From NCBI GenBank assembly GCA_964531205.1, contig CAZHGH010000004.1, positions 5,511 to 69,510 on the forward strand: a stretch of DNA of 64,000 nucleotides. The letters are read 5' to 3'. The stretch comes from JAICWY01 sp964531205 (lineage in GTDB: Bacteria; Vulcanimicrobiota; Vulcanimicrobiia; Vulcanimicrobiales; Vulcanimicrobiaceae). Position 1 is the stretch's first letter; the number at the start of each line of letters is the position of its first letter. Below, piece after piece: positions 22,967 to 30,770 of the stretch. A program made the translations under genes and the position numbers. The notes beneath the pieces were generated by a model. The model was given only the letters and a program-made list of their open reading frames with translations, ran no database searches and had not been told where the DNA came from.

Positions 22967-25665
22967 CTATTCGTACCGAAGCGCGGTAGCCGGCTGGACG
23001 CGGGTTGCCCGCATCGCGGGCACCAGCGCCGCCAAAGTCGTGCAGGCAACGAGCAAAACGATGACCGCCGCGTATGTGAGCGGATCGAGCGGAGAGGTTT
23101 GGAACAGCAAGGAGGCCAGAAGCCGCGTGCATACAGCGGCAAGCACAAGACCGATGGCAATGCCCGCCGCGCCTTGCCGCAGCGCGTCCGAAATGACGCT
23201 TCCGAGGACGTGCGTATCTTTTGCGCCGATCGCTTTGCGAATGCCGAACTCTTGCGTGCGTTGCTGCACGGAGTATGCACTTACCGCATAGATGCCGGCG
23301 AGCGCGAGCATCAATGCGATGAACGCCAGTACGCTGAAGAGTAGCGCCGCGGCTTGCCACCGGCCGGAGTTTTGCGCGAAGAGCTTATCGTACGACACTA
23401 TCTCCGGCGCGGGTAACGCCGGATCGACCGACGCGTACGCGCGATCCACGCTTTGCGCGAAACCTTCGTCGTGTCCGGTCGTGCGTGCGACGATTAAGCT
23501 ATACGTTTCCAGTTGCGAATCGGGTAGGTAGAATTCCGGCTTCATGGGCTGACTGAATCCGTCGCGCGTATCGGCCACAACACCTACGATTGTGCGCGTC
23601 TTGGAAGGCGTGTTCGAACTCCTGACTCCAGGACTGATGCGCCGTCCGATGACATCCAGCGTACCGAAGAAATGACGCGCCAGGGTCGCATTTACGATAG
23701 CAACGGATTGCGCGTGCGGGCCGTCGCGCCGCGTAAATTCGCGTCCGCGCAGCAGCGGGATATGCATGACGGCGAAATAGGACGGCGCAACCGCGTTGCC
23801 GTCCACTTCTTCACTTCCGGATCTTCCGGGAATCGTGGTCCCGACGATAAAACCGCCTTTGAACGGCACGACGGTCGTGCTTGCTGCTTCTTGCACACCG
23901 GGAATGCGGCGTACCGCAGCGACCAGCCGATCCACGCCGTTTAATTCCGCGTCGTACGTCGGATATTTCGTTTTCTGCAGGTTCGGAATTTCGATCGTGT
24001 ACAGATGGCGCGAATCGAAGCCCAGATTCACGTGCGTCAGCGTGATGAAACTGCGAACGACCAGACCCGCAGATGCAACCAAACCGAGCGTCAATGCGAT
24101 CTCCGCGACGACCAGACTCGCGCGAAGGCGTTTTGCGCCGCTCAAGTCACCGGAGCGTCCAGCGGATTTCAAACCCGCTACCAGGTCACGGCGCTGCGCA
24201 AAGGCTGGAACGATTCCGGTAATCAGCGTCGTGATAAGCAGCAGAAAGGCGATATACGCGATCACGATGCCGTCGATATGCACGCCTTCCCAACGTGGAA
24301 TCATTTGCGGGCCGATCGCATCGAACAACCGCAAGCCGGCCCATCCAAGTGCAACGCCCACAACGCCGCCGAGAATAGCGAGAACGCCCATCTCGATACA
24401 AAGCTGCGTGGCGATTCGTCTGCGGGATGCGCCGAGCGCCGTCCGGACGACCAGTTCGCGTTCGCGCGCAGCTGCGCGGACCAGAGTTAGATTTACAATG
24501 TTCGCGCATGCAATGACGAGCAAGATCGTCACCGCCGCGTAGAGTAGCCACAGCATTTGCCGGACAGGTCNNNNNNNNNNNNNNNNNNNNNNNNNNNNNN
24601 NNNNNNNNNNNNNNNNNNNNNNNNNNNNNNNNNNNNNNNNNNNNNNNNNNNNNNNNNNNNNNNNNNNNNNACGAGCAAGATCGTCACCGCCGCGTAGAGT
24701 AGCCACAGCATTTGCCGGACAGGTCCGACGATTAAATCGAACGCCGGCGTGACTTGCGCGCGCTTCCACGTATCGTGGCTCGCCGGATACTCGCGCACGA
24801 TCGCAGCCATAACGCGATTTGCATCTGCGCTTGCCGCTGGCGGGGCTACGCCGGCCTTCAGCAATCCCCATCCGTCATAGTTCGTGTAACCGCGTTGCGT
24901 TTCAACGTTGCCACGAGGATCGAGCGGAACCCAATACGCATTTGAGGAGAGCCCTTGCGCTGAAATGTCGCGCATGTCACGCGCCGCAACCCCGACAACC
25001 GTGTAGTTTGCGCCATCGAGCCTCGCCGTGTGTCCGAGAACGCCAGGATCGGCACCGAAATATTTGCGCCACGTGCTATCCGCCAACACGATGTTCTTCC
25101 GTCCGAGATCGCCGCTGGTCAACAGACGTCCGATTTGCGCGCGCGCGCTCAGAACGTCGAAGTATCCGCCGTCAATCACCGAGCCGTTGAGCGTCACCGG
25201 ACTGCCTTTTCCGCTCAGCACGCGCGTGCTGTCGCCTCGAAGGCCGAAGCGCTCGAGGGTGCGTTGACGAACCTTGAAATCGCGCGCGTCTAGATACGAG
25301 AACTGACCGAGCCCCACGTCCGCATCGACGTGCACCAATCGATCCGCATTCGCATACGGCAAAGGGCGTATCAGGACGCCTTCCAGTACGCTGCCCACCG
25401 CCACGTTTCCGGCGATGGCAAGCGCAATCGCGAGCATAGCCACGACCGAGTACATCGGCGACTTCCCCAGCGTGCGAAGAGCAAACGTGATGTCGCGCAA
25501 CGCGCCTTCGAATCGCATAAGTGCTCCTTGCCATAGCAAATCAAGCATTGCCGAAGCGACGTTGATGTCGCGGGCGCGTACGTCGTATTCGATCGAGCGC
25601 GCGTATTCGCGGCGGTAATCGCTCGGGCACGTCCACAGCGCAATGCGCAAGAGCGGGTGCATCAT
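22967..25665 (-). CDS. MacB-like FtsX permease, ADOP type, interrupted by a false gap
   Basis: Collapsing the N run (24571-24670) and one of its identical 55-bp flanks gives 847 residues. The start is ATG 25665, four bases after the padR stop. An N-terminal segment (residues 1-65) typical of the acidobacterial duplicated orphan permeases precedes two FtsX repeats. Each repeat is a MacB_PCD periplasmic domain plus three to four helices; the second is marked by ARERELVVRTALGASRRRI and ends FGIRKAIGAKDTHVLG and YAAVIVLLVACTTLAALVPAMRATRVQPATALRYE. ADOPs usually lack a linked ATPase. Here an adaptor and an ATPase are encoded immediately downstream. Confidence 0.92.
24571..24670. other. Assembly gap of 100 N with 55-bp duplicated flanks
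   Basis: Bases 24516-24570 recur exactly at 24671-24725. Collapsing them restores one continuous permease frame. Confidence 0.95.
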
Positions 25666-25667
25666 GC

Positions 25668-26018
25668 CTAAGCTCCCGCGGGAAGTAACCGGCGGGAGCG
25701 AGCTAGTCGCACGACCGCATCCAAACGCTGCGCTTCCGCTTGCGCAACGCGCCGTCCCCATGGAGTGAGCCGGTAGTATTTGCGGCGGCCGTCGTCATCC
25801 TCGGCTTCGTGTTCGACGATCCATCCGTCGATTGTCATCTGCTTCAGATACCGGTAGAGCGCGCCGGGCATGAGCCGCATCGCGCCGTCCGTCGTCTCCT
25901 CGACTTCAGCGGCGATGCTCGCACCGTGGCGCTCGCCGTCAGCGAGTGCCAGGAGAATGTAGAATGCGCTGGCGCCGAGCGGCAATACTGATGAAGGGTC
26001 CTGACGAGTACGCAACAT
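25668..26018 (-). CDS. PadR-family transcriptional regulator (second copy)
   Basis: 116 residues, paralogous to the PadR at 22324-22677 (shared blocks FYILLALADGERHG, LYRYLKQMTIDGWI, YYRLTPWGRRVAQAEAQRL and the C-terminal SRRLLP). The ribosome site GAGG lies 6-7 bases before the ATG. The gene is first in the unit padR-permease, downstream of the promoter/operator at 26065-26093. It presumably represses its own unit, and cross-regulation with the first copy is likely because the operators share a half-site. Confidence 0.93.
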   Translation of the reverse strand: MLRTRQDPSSVLPLGASAFYILLALADGERHGASIAAEVEETTDGAMRLMPGALYRYLKQMTIDGWIVEHEAEDDDGRRKYYRLTPWGRRVAQAEAQRLDAVVRLARSRRLLPAGA

Positions 26019-26064
26019 ACGGGACCTCGAAGTATCACAAATGAGTTATATCTACTTTGCGCTG

Positions 26065-26093
26065 ATGATATATCTCATGTGCGATATTGTCAA
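26065..26093 (-). promoter_or_regulatory. Sigma70-type promoter of the padR-permease unit with internal operator
   Basis: Minus-strand TTGACA (26088-26093), a 17-base spacer and TATCAT (26065-26070). The spacer is occupied by an inverted repeat, ATATC-8-GATAT (26070-26087), with a central CATG. A PadR dimer bound there would block polymerase. Confidence 0.75.
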
Positions 26094-26150
26094 CGGTCTC
26101 CAATCTGACGCCGAGGATGCGCACATCGCTTGGGCGCAATAGCGAGGACG

Positions 26151-27305
26151 ATGACTGAGTCGATCTCCGCGGCACAAGCGCGGCGCATTGCTATTGCAGC
26201 CCAAGGATTTACGTTTAAAGAAGCACAGCCCGGAACACGTCAACTTCTGAGCGCAATACGGCACCTGGGTGCCGTTCAAATCGATTCCGTGAACGTGCTG
26301 ATTCGCACGCAATATCTTCCGTTGTATTCACGGTTCGGCGCGTACGACCGCGCGCTATTCGAACGCTTGGCGTATCGCAGTCCGCGCAAACTCCTGGAAT
26401 ACTGGGCTCACGAGGCGTCGTTCGTCCCGATGGAACGTTATCCACTTTTTCGCTGGCGCATGGCACGCGCGGCGAGAGGAAAAGGCACCTGGACGAATGT
26501 TGCGCGCGTCGGACTCGAACGCAAGGATTTGGTCAAACGCGTAGAGCGTGCATTCGTAGAGAACGGCGCGATGGCCGCATCGCATTTCCCCGAGGGCAAA
26601 GGCACCGAGAAGTGGTGGGGCTGGAACGATACCAAACGCGCGATCGAATATTTGTTTTGGAGCGGCCGGCTTGCCGTAGTGAAACGGCTCTCGAGTTTCG
26701 AACGATTGTACGATCTCGCGGAGCGCGTCATTCCAGCGGATGTTCTAGACGCGCCCGCGGTAAGCGAAGCTGATGCACAACGCGAGCTCGTCGGGATCGC
26801 TGCGAACGCGCTTGGCATCGCAACGGAAGCGGATCTGCGCGACTACTTCCGGCTGGATGTTATCGACGCGCGCAACCGGGTTCAGGAGCTCGTCGAGGCC
26901 CGCGCTTTGCTACCCGTCAAAGTGGAAGGCTGGAAACAACAGGCGTACCTCGACGCCGAGCGGCGCATTCCACGGCGCATAGAAGGCTCGGCATTGCTTT
27001 CGCCGTTCGATTCCCTTGTATGGAACCGCGCGCGAACGCACCGTCTCTTCAACTTCCACTACCGCATAGAAATCTACACCCCCGCGCACAAACGCATCCA
27101 TGGCTACTACGTGCTGCCCTATCTGGTGAACGACGAACTGGTCGCGCGTGTCGATTTAAAATCGGACCGGCAAAGCAAAGCGCTGCGCGTACAAGCAGTG
27201 CACTATGAACCCGGCATAAATAAACGGGATATCCAGGCACGGCTGAACGGCGATTTGCAGCGGCTCGCAACATGGCTCGAACTCGAGCGGGTCCTTCGAC
27301 CCTAG
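26151..27305 (+). CDS. YcaQ/AlkX-family DNA glycosylase (winged-helix, interstrand-crosslink repair type)
   Basis: 384 residues from ATG 26151 (an in-frame TTG lies at 26130). The HTH_42/YcaQ fold is recognisable from ISAAQARRIAIAAQGF at the N-terminus, and the catalytic-loop motif Gln-Ile-Asp in GAVQIDSVNV. That is the Q-x-D signature of the AlkX/YcaQ branch rather than the Q-x-Q of AlkZ. Members remove bulky alkylated bases and unhook crosslinks. Later blocks WAHEASFVPME and LLSPFDSLVWNRARTHRLFNF are also family-typical. It is divergent from the padR-permease unit. No other repair gene is close. Confidence 0.9.
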   Translation: MTESISAAQARRIAIAAQGFTFKEAQPGTRQLLSAIRHLGAVQIDSVNVLIRTQYLPLYSRFGAYDRALFERLAYRSPRKLLEYWAHEASFVPMERYPLFRWRMARAARGKGTWTNVARVGLERKDLVKRVERAFVENGAMAASHFPEGKGTEKWWGWNDTKRAIEYLFWSGRLAVVKRLSSFERLYDLAERVIPADVLDAPAVSEADAQRELVGIAANALGIATEADLRDYFRLDVIDARNRVQELVEARALLPVKVEGWKQQAYLDAERRIPRRIEGSALLSPFDSLVWNRARTHRLFNFHYRIEIYTPAHKRIHGYYVLPYLVNDELVARVDLKSDRQSKALRVQAVHYEPGINKRDIQARLNGDLQRLATWLELERVLRP

Positions 27306-27325
27306 ACGTGCCGCCGAACGCCCGC

Positions 27326-27331
27326 GATAAT
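27326..27331 (+). promoter_or_regulatory. -10 box (GATAAT) before the small acidic protein gene
   Basis: GATAAT ends six bases before the ATG at 27338, compatible with a leaderless or nearly leaderless transcript. Confidence 0.5.
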
Positions 27332-27337
27332 ACCCGC

Positions 27338-27529
27338 ATGGACCAGCAATCCAACAAGAACTTTGACGACCACGATCCATACGATGATCCGGGGGTTATC
27401 GAGGATATGGTACGCGACGGCCTCCGTAAAGAGTTAAAACGAACGGATCTCTCCGATGAAGATCGCAGCGAATACGAGCACGCACTCGAAACGCTGGATC
27501 AAGAGAATCCGGACATTCATCCGGCTTAG
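27338..27529 (+). CDS. Small acidic hypothetical protein
   Basis: 63 residues, strongly acidic (DDHDPYDDP near the N-terminus, LSDEDRSEYEHALETLDQE near the C-terminus), predicted to be an amphipathic helix pair and cytoplasmic. The start at 27338 is chosen because GATAAT lies six bases upstream. A longer frame from 27272 would overlap the glycosylase gene. The stop overlaps the convergent galM gene by four bases. No family was recognised. Confidence 0.6.
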   Translation: MDQQSNKNFDDHDPYDDPGVIEDMVRDGLRKELKRTDLSDEDRSEYEHALETLDQENPDIHPA

Positions 27530-28401
27530 CTCGTAAGGAAACGCAAGACCGTCGTAGATGAAAATCGATCGCCGGCTCGCAGCACCGTGGATGGAAACTC
27601 CGGGTGATGCGGCGAGTCGGGAAAATGTTGCGTTTCCAACGCGAATGCACCCGGCTTACCGGTGTACAACTGTAGGCCCGGTTCCGTAGTCGAAAGTTCC
27701 AACACACGCCCGCTTACCGGATCGCCCGCAATAGCCGCGCGGCCAAGGCGGTCCTCAGTGCGATCCAACACGAAATTGTTGTCGTAGTGAAACGCCGTAA
27801 TGGGACGCGGCTGCCTGAAATCCAGCGGAGTTGCCGCGACGCTCGCAAACTCACCCGTGGGTATCAAATGTTTATCCACGGGCGTGTATCGGCTCGCAAA
27901 GATCTGCAGCACTTGATTCGAGATGTCCCCCGAATCGCTGCCGCGTAAATTAAAGTACGTGTGATTCGTTAGGTTGAGCACCGTATCGCGATCCGACGTG
28001 GCACTGTAGCTGATTCGCAGCGAATTTTCTTCAACCGCGTACTCCACGCTCACTTCGAGAGTTCCCGGAAATCCTTGATCGCCGTCCGGACTTGTGTGCG
28101 TTAACCGCACCGCCGTATCACCGGATTCGGCAACGTCCCAGACCGCTTTATCGAAACCTTCGGGGCCGCCGTGCAGCGTGTTGGCCCCGTCGTTCGCCGG
28201 AAGCGCGTAGCTGCGGGCATCAAGCGAAAAACTCGCGCCGGCAATCCGGTTCGCGTACCGGCCGATGACGCGGCTGCCTTCGAGCACGACGTTCTGCCGT
28301 ATACCGTCGCGATCCGGGACTTCAAGTCGCGCGATGGTCGCCCCCAACGGAACGATTTCGGCAACGATTCCACGGTCGGATCCGATGCGAATGCGCTCCA
28401 T
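27526..28401 (-). CDS. Aldose 1-epimerase (galactose mutarotase)
   Basis: 291 residues, GalM beta-sandwich fold. Catalytic His blocks are NTLHGGPEGFDKAVW (about residue 80) and NLTNHTYFNLRG (about 150). The catalytic Glu region is GAFALETQHFPDSPHHPEFPS near the C-terminus. It interconverts alpha and beta anomers of free aldoses in the cytoplasm. It starts 13 bases after the anti-sigma gene, so it may be the last gene of the cupredoxin-phosphoesterase-sigma operon, which is an unusual companion for a sugar mutarotase. Confidence 0.92.
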   Translation of the reverse strand: MERIRIGSDRGIVAEIVPLGATIARLEVPDRDGIRQNVVLEGSRVIGRYANRIAGASFSLDARSYALPANDGANTLHGGPEGFDKAVWDVAESGDTAVRLTHTSPDGDQGFPGTLEVSVEYAVEENSLRISYSATSDRDTVLNLTNHTYFNLRGSDSGDISNQVLQIFASRYTPVDKHLIPTGEFASVAATPLDFRQPRPITAFHYDNNFVLDRTEDRLGRAAIAGDPVSGRVLELSTTEPGLQLYTGKPGAFALETQHFPDSPHHPEFPSTVLRAGDRFSSTTVLRFLTS

Positions 28402-28414
28402 AGGCGAAGCGCAT

Positions 28415-29053
28415 TCAACGGCGCGGAATCGTTACCCGCTCTATCGGCCTCTGCCCGTCCGTCAGGATGAATGTGCGCGCCAAAGGTGCCTGCGACACGA
28501 AGAGTTCGCCTGCATTTCCCGAGACATGCAACGTACCAAGCGCAACTTCGCCTTGCTGCGTCTGCGCGCGCAGCGAAAGCGGCCGCCCCGTCTGGGCAAC
28601 GACGTAGAGCCAGGTGCCCGTGCGCGCGTAAATCAACTTGGCTTTCGGCGCGTTCGTTTCGAGCGGCGCGAATTGCGCGTGCGCAAAGTGACTATTTACC
28701 ATAGCCTGCACCGCGTGCTGACGATCTGCATCGAACGATCGTGCATTCTGTGCGACGCTCCAGAACCAGAACGAGGGCAACAGTCCGATCACGAATGCCG
28801 CGGCCGCAAGCGCACCGGGAATTCGAAACGTACTAAGGCGCGACGATCGCGCGAACACTCCGGTCATACGCCGGTCCAACGATGCGGGAACCGCTACGCT
28901 CTGTTCCATGAATGCAATCGTGTCCGCCGCTTCACCCAAACGCTGCGCGCACGCATCGCATTCAAGCGCATGCGCGTCGATTGCAGCGCGCTCCGCTTCG
29001 TCCAACGTACCCAGCGCGTAGAGTTCTGCCAATTCGTCGATGTGGTTGCTCAC
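28415..29053 (-). CDS. Anti-sigma factor, RskA-like zinc-associated type
   Basis: 212 residues. The N-terminal ZAS-like domain (residues 1-60) has the H-x3-C-x2-C arrangement in HALECDACAQRL. A transmembrane helix follows at about 82-102 (IPGALAAAAFVIGLLPSFWF), then an exported C-terminal RskA-type beta domain. It binds and silences the ECF sigma factor encoded directly upstream. The start GTG overlaps the sigma stop as GTGA, so the two are made in fixed ratio. The released signal is unknown. Confidence 0.9.
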   Translation of the reverse strand: MSNHIDELAELYALGTLDEAERAAIDAHALECDACAQRLGEAADTIAFMEQSVAVPASLDRRMTGVFARSSRLSTFRIPGALAAAAFVIGLLPSFWFWSVAQNARSFDADRQHAVQAMVNSHFAHAQFAPLETNAPKAKLIYARTGTWLYVVAQTGRPLSLRAQTQQGEVALGTLHVSGNAGELFVSQAPLARTFILTDGQRPIERVTIPRR

Positions 29054-29583
29054 AAGTCCTCACCTTGCGCTTTAAAGTACGCGCGCAACGCACGCAAACC
29101 GCTCGAGAGACGGCTCTTCACCGTTCCCACCGGCTCCTGCATGCGTTGCGCGATCTGCTCGTGCGTTAGACCGGTGAAATACGCAAGTTCGAGCGTCTTC
29201 TTCTGCACGGGATTCAGCGAAGCCAGTGCATCGGCTATCCGCGAGCGCTCCAGCACCGGATCGTCCACGGCAGGCTCCACGGTCTCGCTATTTAACCGTT
29301 CGTGTTCGATGCGGGCGCGATTCGTGCGTTTGCGCAGACGCGTAAGCGCTTCGTTACGAACGCACACCACGAGGAACGACGCAATCGAACCGCGCGCCGG
29401 CGTATACGCGTGACCGCGCTGCCACAACCTGAGCACCGTGTCGTGCACGCAATCTTCCGCCTCACCGCGATCGTGCAGCACGCGAAGCGCAACGCCGTAG
29501 AGCAAGCCGCGATGCTCGCGATATGCGGCCTCGAGGGTGCTATCCCAGCGTTGCGTCAGCGATCTCGGCGCCTCCATCACCAT
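29050..29583 (-). CDS. ECF RNA polymerase sigma factor, SigK-like
   Basis: 177 residues with sigma region 2 (about 28-95, LRLWQRGHAYTPARGSIASFLVVCVRNEAL) and region 4 (about 118-168, NPVQKKTLELAYFTGLTHEQIAQRMQEPVGTVKSRLSSGLRALR). It is followed by its anti-sigma factor with a 4-base overlap, and its 5' end overlaps the metallophosphoesterase gene by 44 bases on the same strand. An AAAGGT ribosome site lies 8 bases before ATG 29583, although ATG 29577 is also possible. It is likely autoregulated together with the cupredoxin and phosphoesterase genes. Confidence 0.93.
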   Translation of the reverse strand: MVMEAPRSLTQRWDSTLEAAYREHRGLLYGVALRVLHDRGEAEDCVHDTVLRLWQRGHAYTPARGSIASFLVVCVRNEALTRLRKRTNRARIEHERLNSETVEPAVDDPVLERSRIADALASLNPVQKKTLELAYFTGLTHEQIAQRMQEPVGTVKSRLSSGLRALRAYFKAQGEDL

Positions 29584-30427
29584 GGAGTTCGACCTTTCGA
29601 TAGCCGATGGCTTGCAACAGAGCGGCGTGGGGTAGCGCTAGCGGCCCGGGTTTCGGGGCCGTGCCCGGCTTCGGCTGTGGATATGCAGTCGCGTTCGCGC
29701 TCGCAAACGTGATGGAACCTTCCTGGTATCGCACGATCTGATGGATGTGTCCGTTGAGCACGGTTACTCGATCGAATGGCTTAAGCAATGCAAGCGCTTT
29801 TGCGCCGTCCTCCGTCGTCCAACCCCATTGCGGGAAGAGCGCGTACAAGGGTACGTGCGTAAAGACCACAACCGGCGTGCTCTTCTTCTGTGCTTTCAAA
29901 TCGTTTTCAAGCCACGAAAGCTGCTCGTTTCCAAGCAGACCCATCTTTTCGAAGTTGAAGACGTTAATCAGCGTGATGAAGTGCGTACCGTTTTGATCCC
30001 ACGACGTCCACATGGAACGCTTATCGCGCGACGGAAAGATATCGAAGAACTGTTTGTGATCCGCGCCGATGAAATCGTGCTCTCCGGGCAGCACAATGAG
30101 CGGCGCGCGAAGTTCTGATAGGATGCCTTTTGCCGTATCGAACTGCTCGGTTTTTGAGAGATGCGTTACGTCGCCGGTATGCACTACGAATTGCGGCTGC
30201 TTCGGCAAGGCGTTGATCGCGGCAACCGCGGCACGCAAAGTCGATGCGACGTCGGGATTGGCTTCTTGATGGAAGCCGATGTGACTGTCGCTGATTTGGA
30301 CGAAATCGATCGTGTCCGCCGGCATGTCTGCCACCGCCCTCGCGGTAAAGACGCCGCCCGCGCCAAGCGTGTAGGCAATGCCCGCGCCGGTCCAGGCCAC
30401 GTGCTCCAAAAAATCTTTCCGACGCAT
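29540..30427 (-). CDS. TAT-exported metallophosphoesterase
   Basis: 295 residues from ATG 30427, which shares one base with the cupredoxin stop. The N-terminus MRRKDFLEHVAWTGAGIAY resembles a twin-arginine signal. Calcineurin-like motifs are present in order: ISDSHIGFH (about 42), VHTGDVTHL (about 83), LPGEHDF (about 115), FTHVPLY (about 190) and NGHIHQI (about 226). This predicts a two-metal phosphoesterase outside the cytoplasm, with unknown substrate. The order cupredoxin, phosphoesterase, sigma, anti-sigma suggests an envelope stress response. Confidence 0.9.
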   Translation of the reverse strand: MRRKDFLEHVAWTGAGIAYTLGAGGVFTARAVADMPADTIDFVQISDSHIGFHQEANPDVASTLRAAVAAINALPKQPQFVVHTGDVTHLSKTEQFDTAKGILSELRAPLIVLPGEHDFIGADHKQFFDIFPSRDKRSMWTSWDQNGTHFITLINVFNFEKMGLLGNEQLSWLENDLKAQKKSTPVVVFTHVPLYALFPQWGWTTEDGAKALALLKPFDRVTVLNGHIHQIVRYQEGSITFASANATAYPQPKPGTAPKPGPLALPHAALLQAIGYRKVELHGDGGAEIADATLG

Positions 30428-30714
30428 CAGTGAGTGCCTTTCGTAGAACGAACAACAATGGTGCCCTTCATGTATGGATGCAGGCTGCAAAAATATGAAT
30501 ACGTTCCGGGCTTGGTAAAGCGGTAGGTAAACGACTCTCCGGTGTCCAGCCCGCCGGAGTCAAAGCCGCCGCCCTCCAGCGTTGCCGTGTGCGCTTCGTC
30601 ATCCTTATTAATGAAGTGCACGCTATCGCCGACGCTTACCGTGAGCGTCTTGGGCGTATAGGCAAAATCTTTGATTGCGACGGTCAGCACCGCCGCAAGC
30701 ATGAAATGTAGCAT
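30427..30714 (-). CDS. Small exported cupredoxin (plastocyanin/azurin-like)
   Basis: 95 residues with a short signal sequence and a single type-1 copper domain. The copper ligands are His in DEAHTATL and Cys, His and Met in FCSLHPYMKG, so the site is complete. It is a periplasmic electron carrier or copper sensor. It is first in the operon with the phosphoesterase, ECF sigma and anti-sigma genes. The ATG at 30714 has GAAGGGG almost touching it, so the second ATG at 30702 may be the real start. Confidence 0.88.
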   Translation of the reverse strand: MLHFMLAAVLTVAIKDFAYTPKTLTVSVGDSVHFINKDDEAHTATLEGGGFDSGGLDTGESFTYRFTKPGTYSYFCSLHPYMKGTIVVRSTKGTH

Positions 30715-30770
30715 GCCCCTTCTATGCGCGGGGCTAGGGGTTTAGTTCATCGAGCCCAAAAGGGGGCGCC

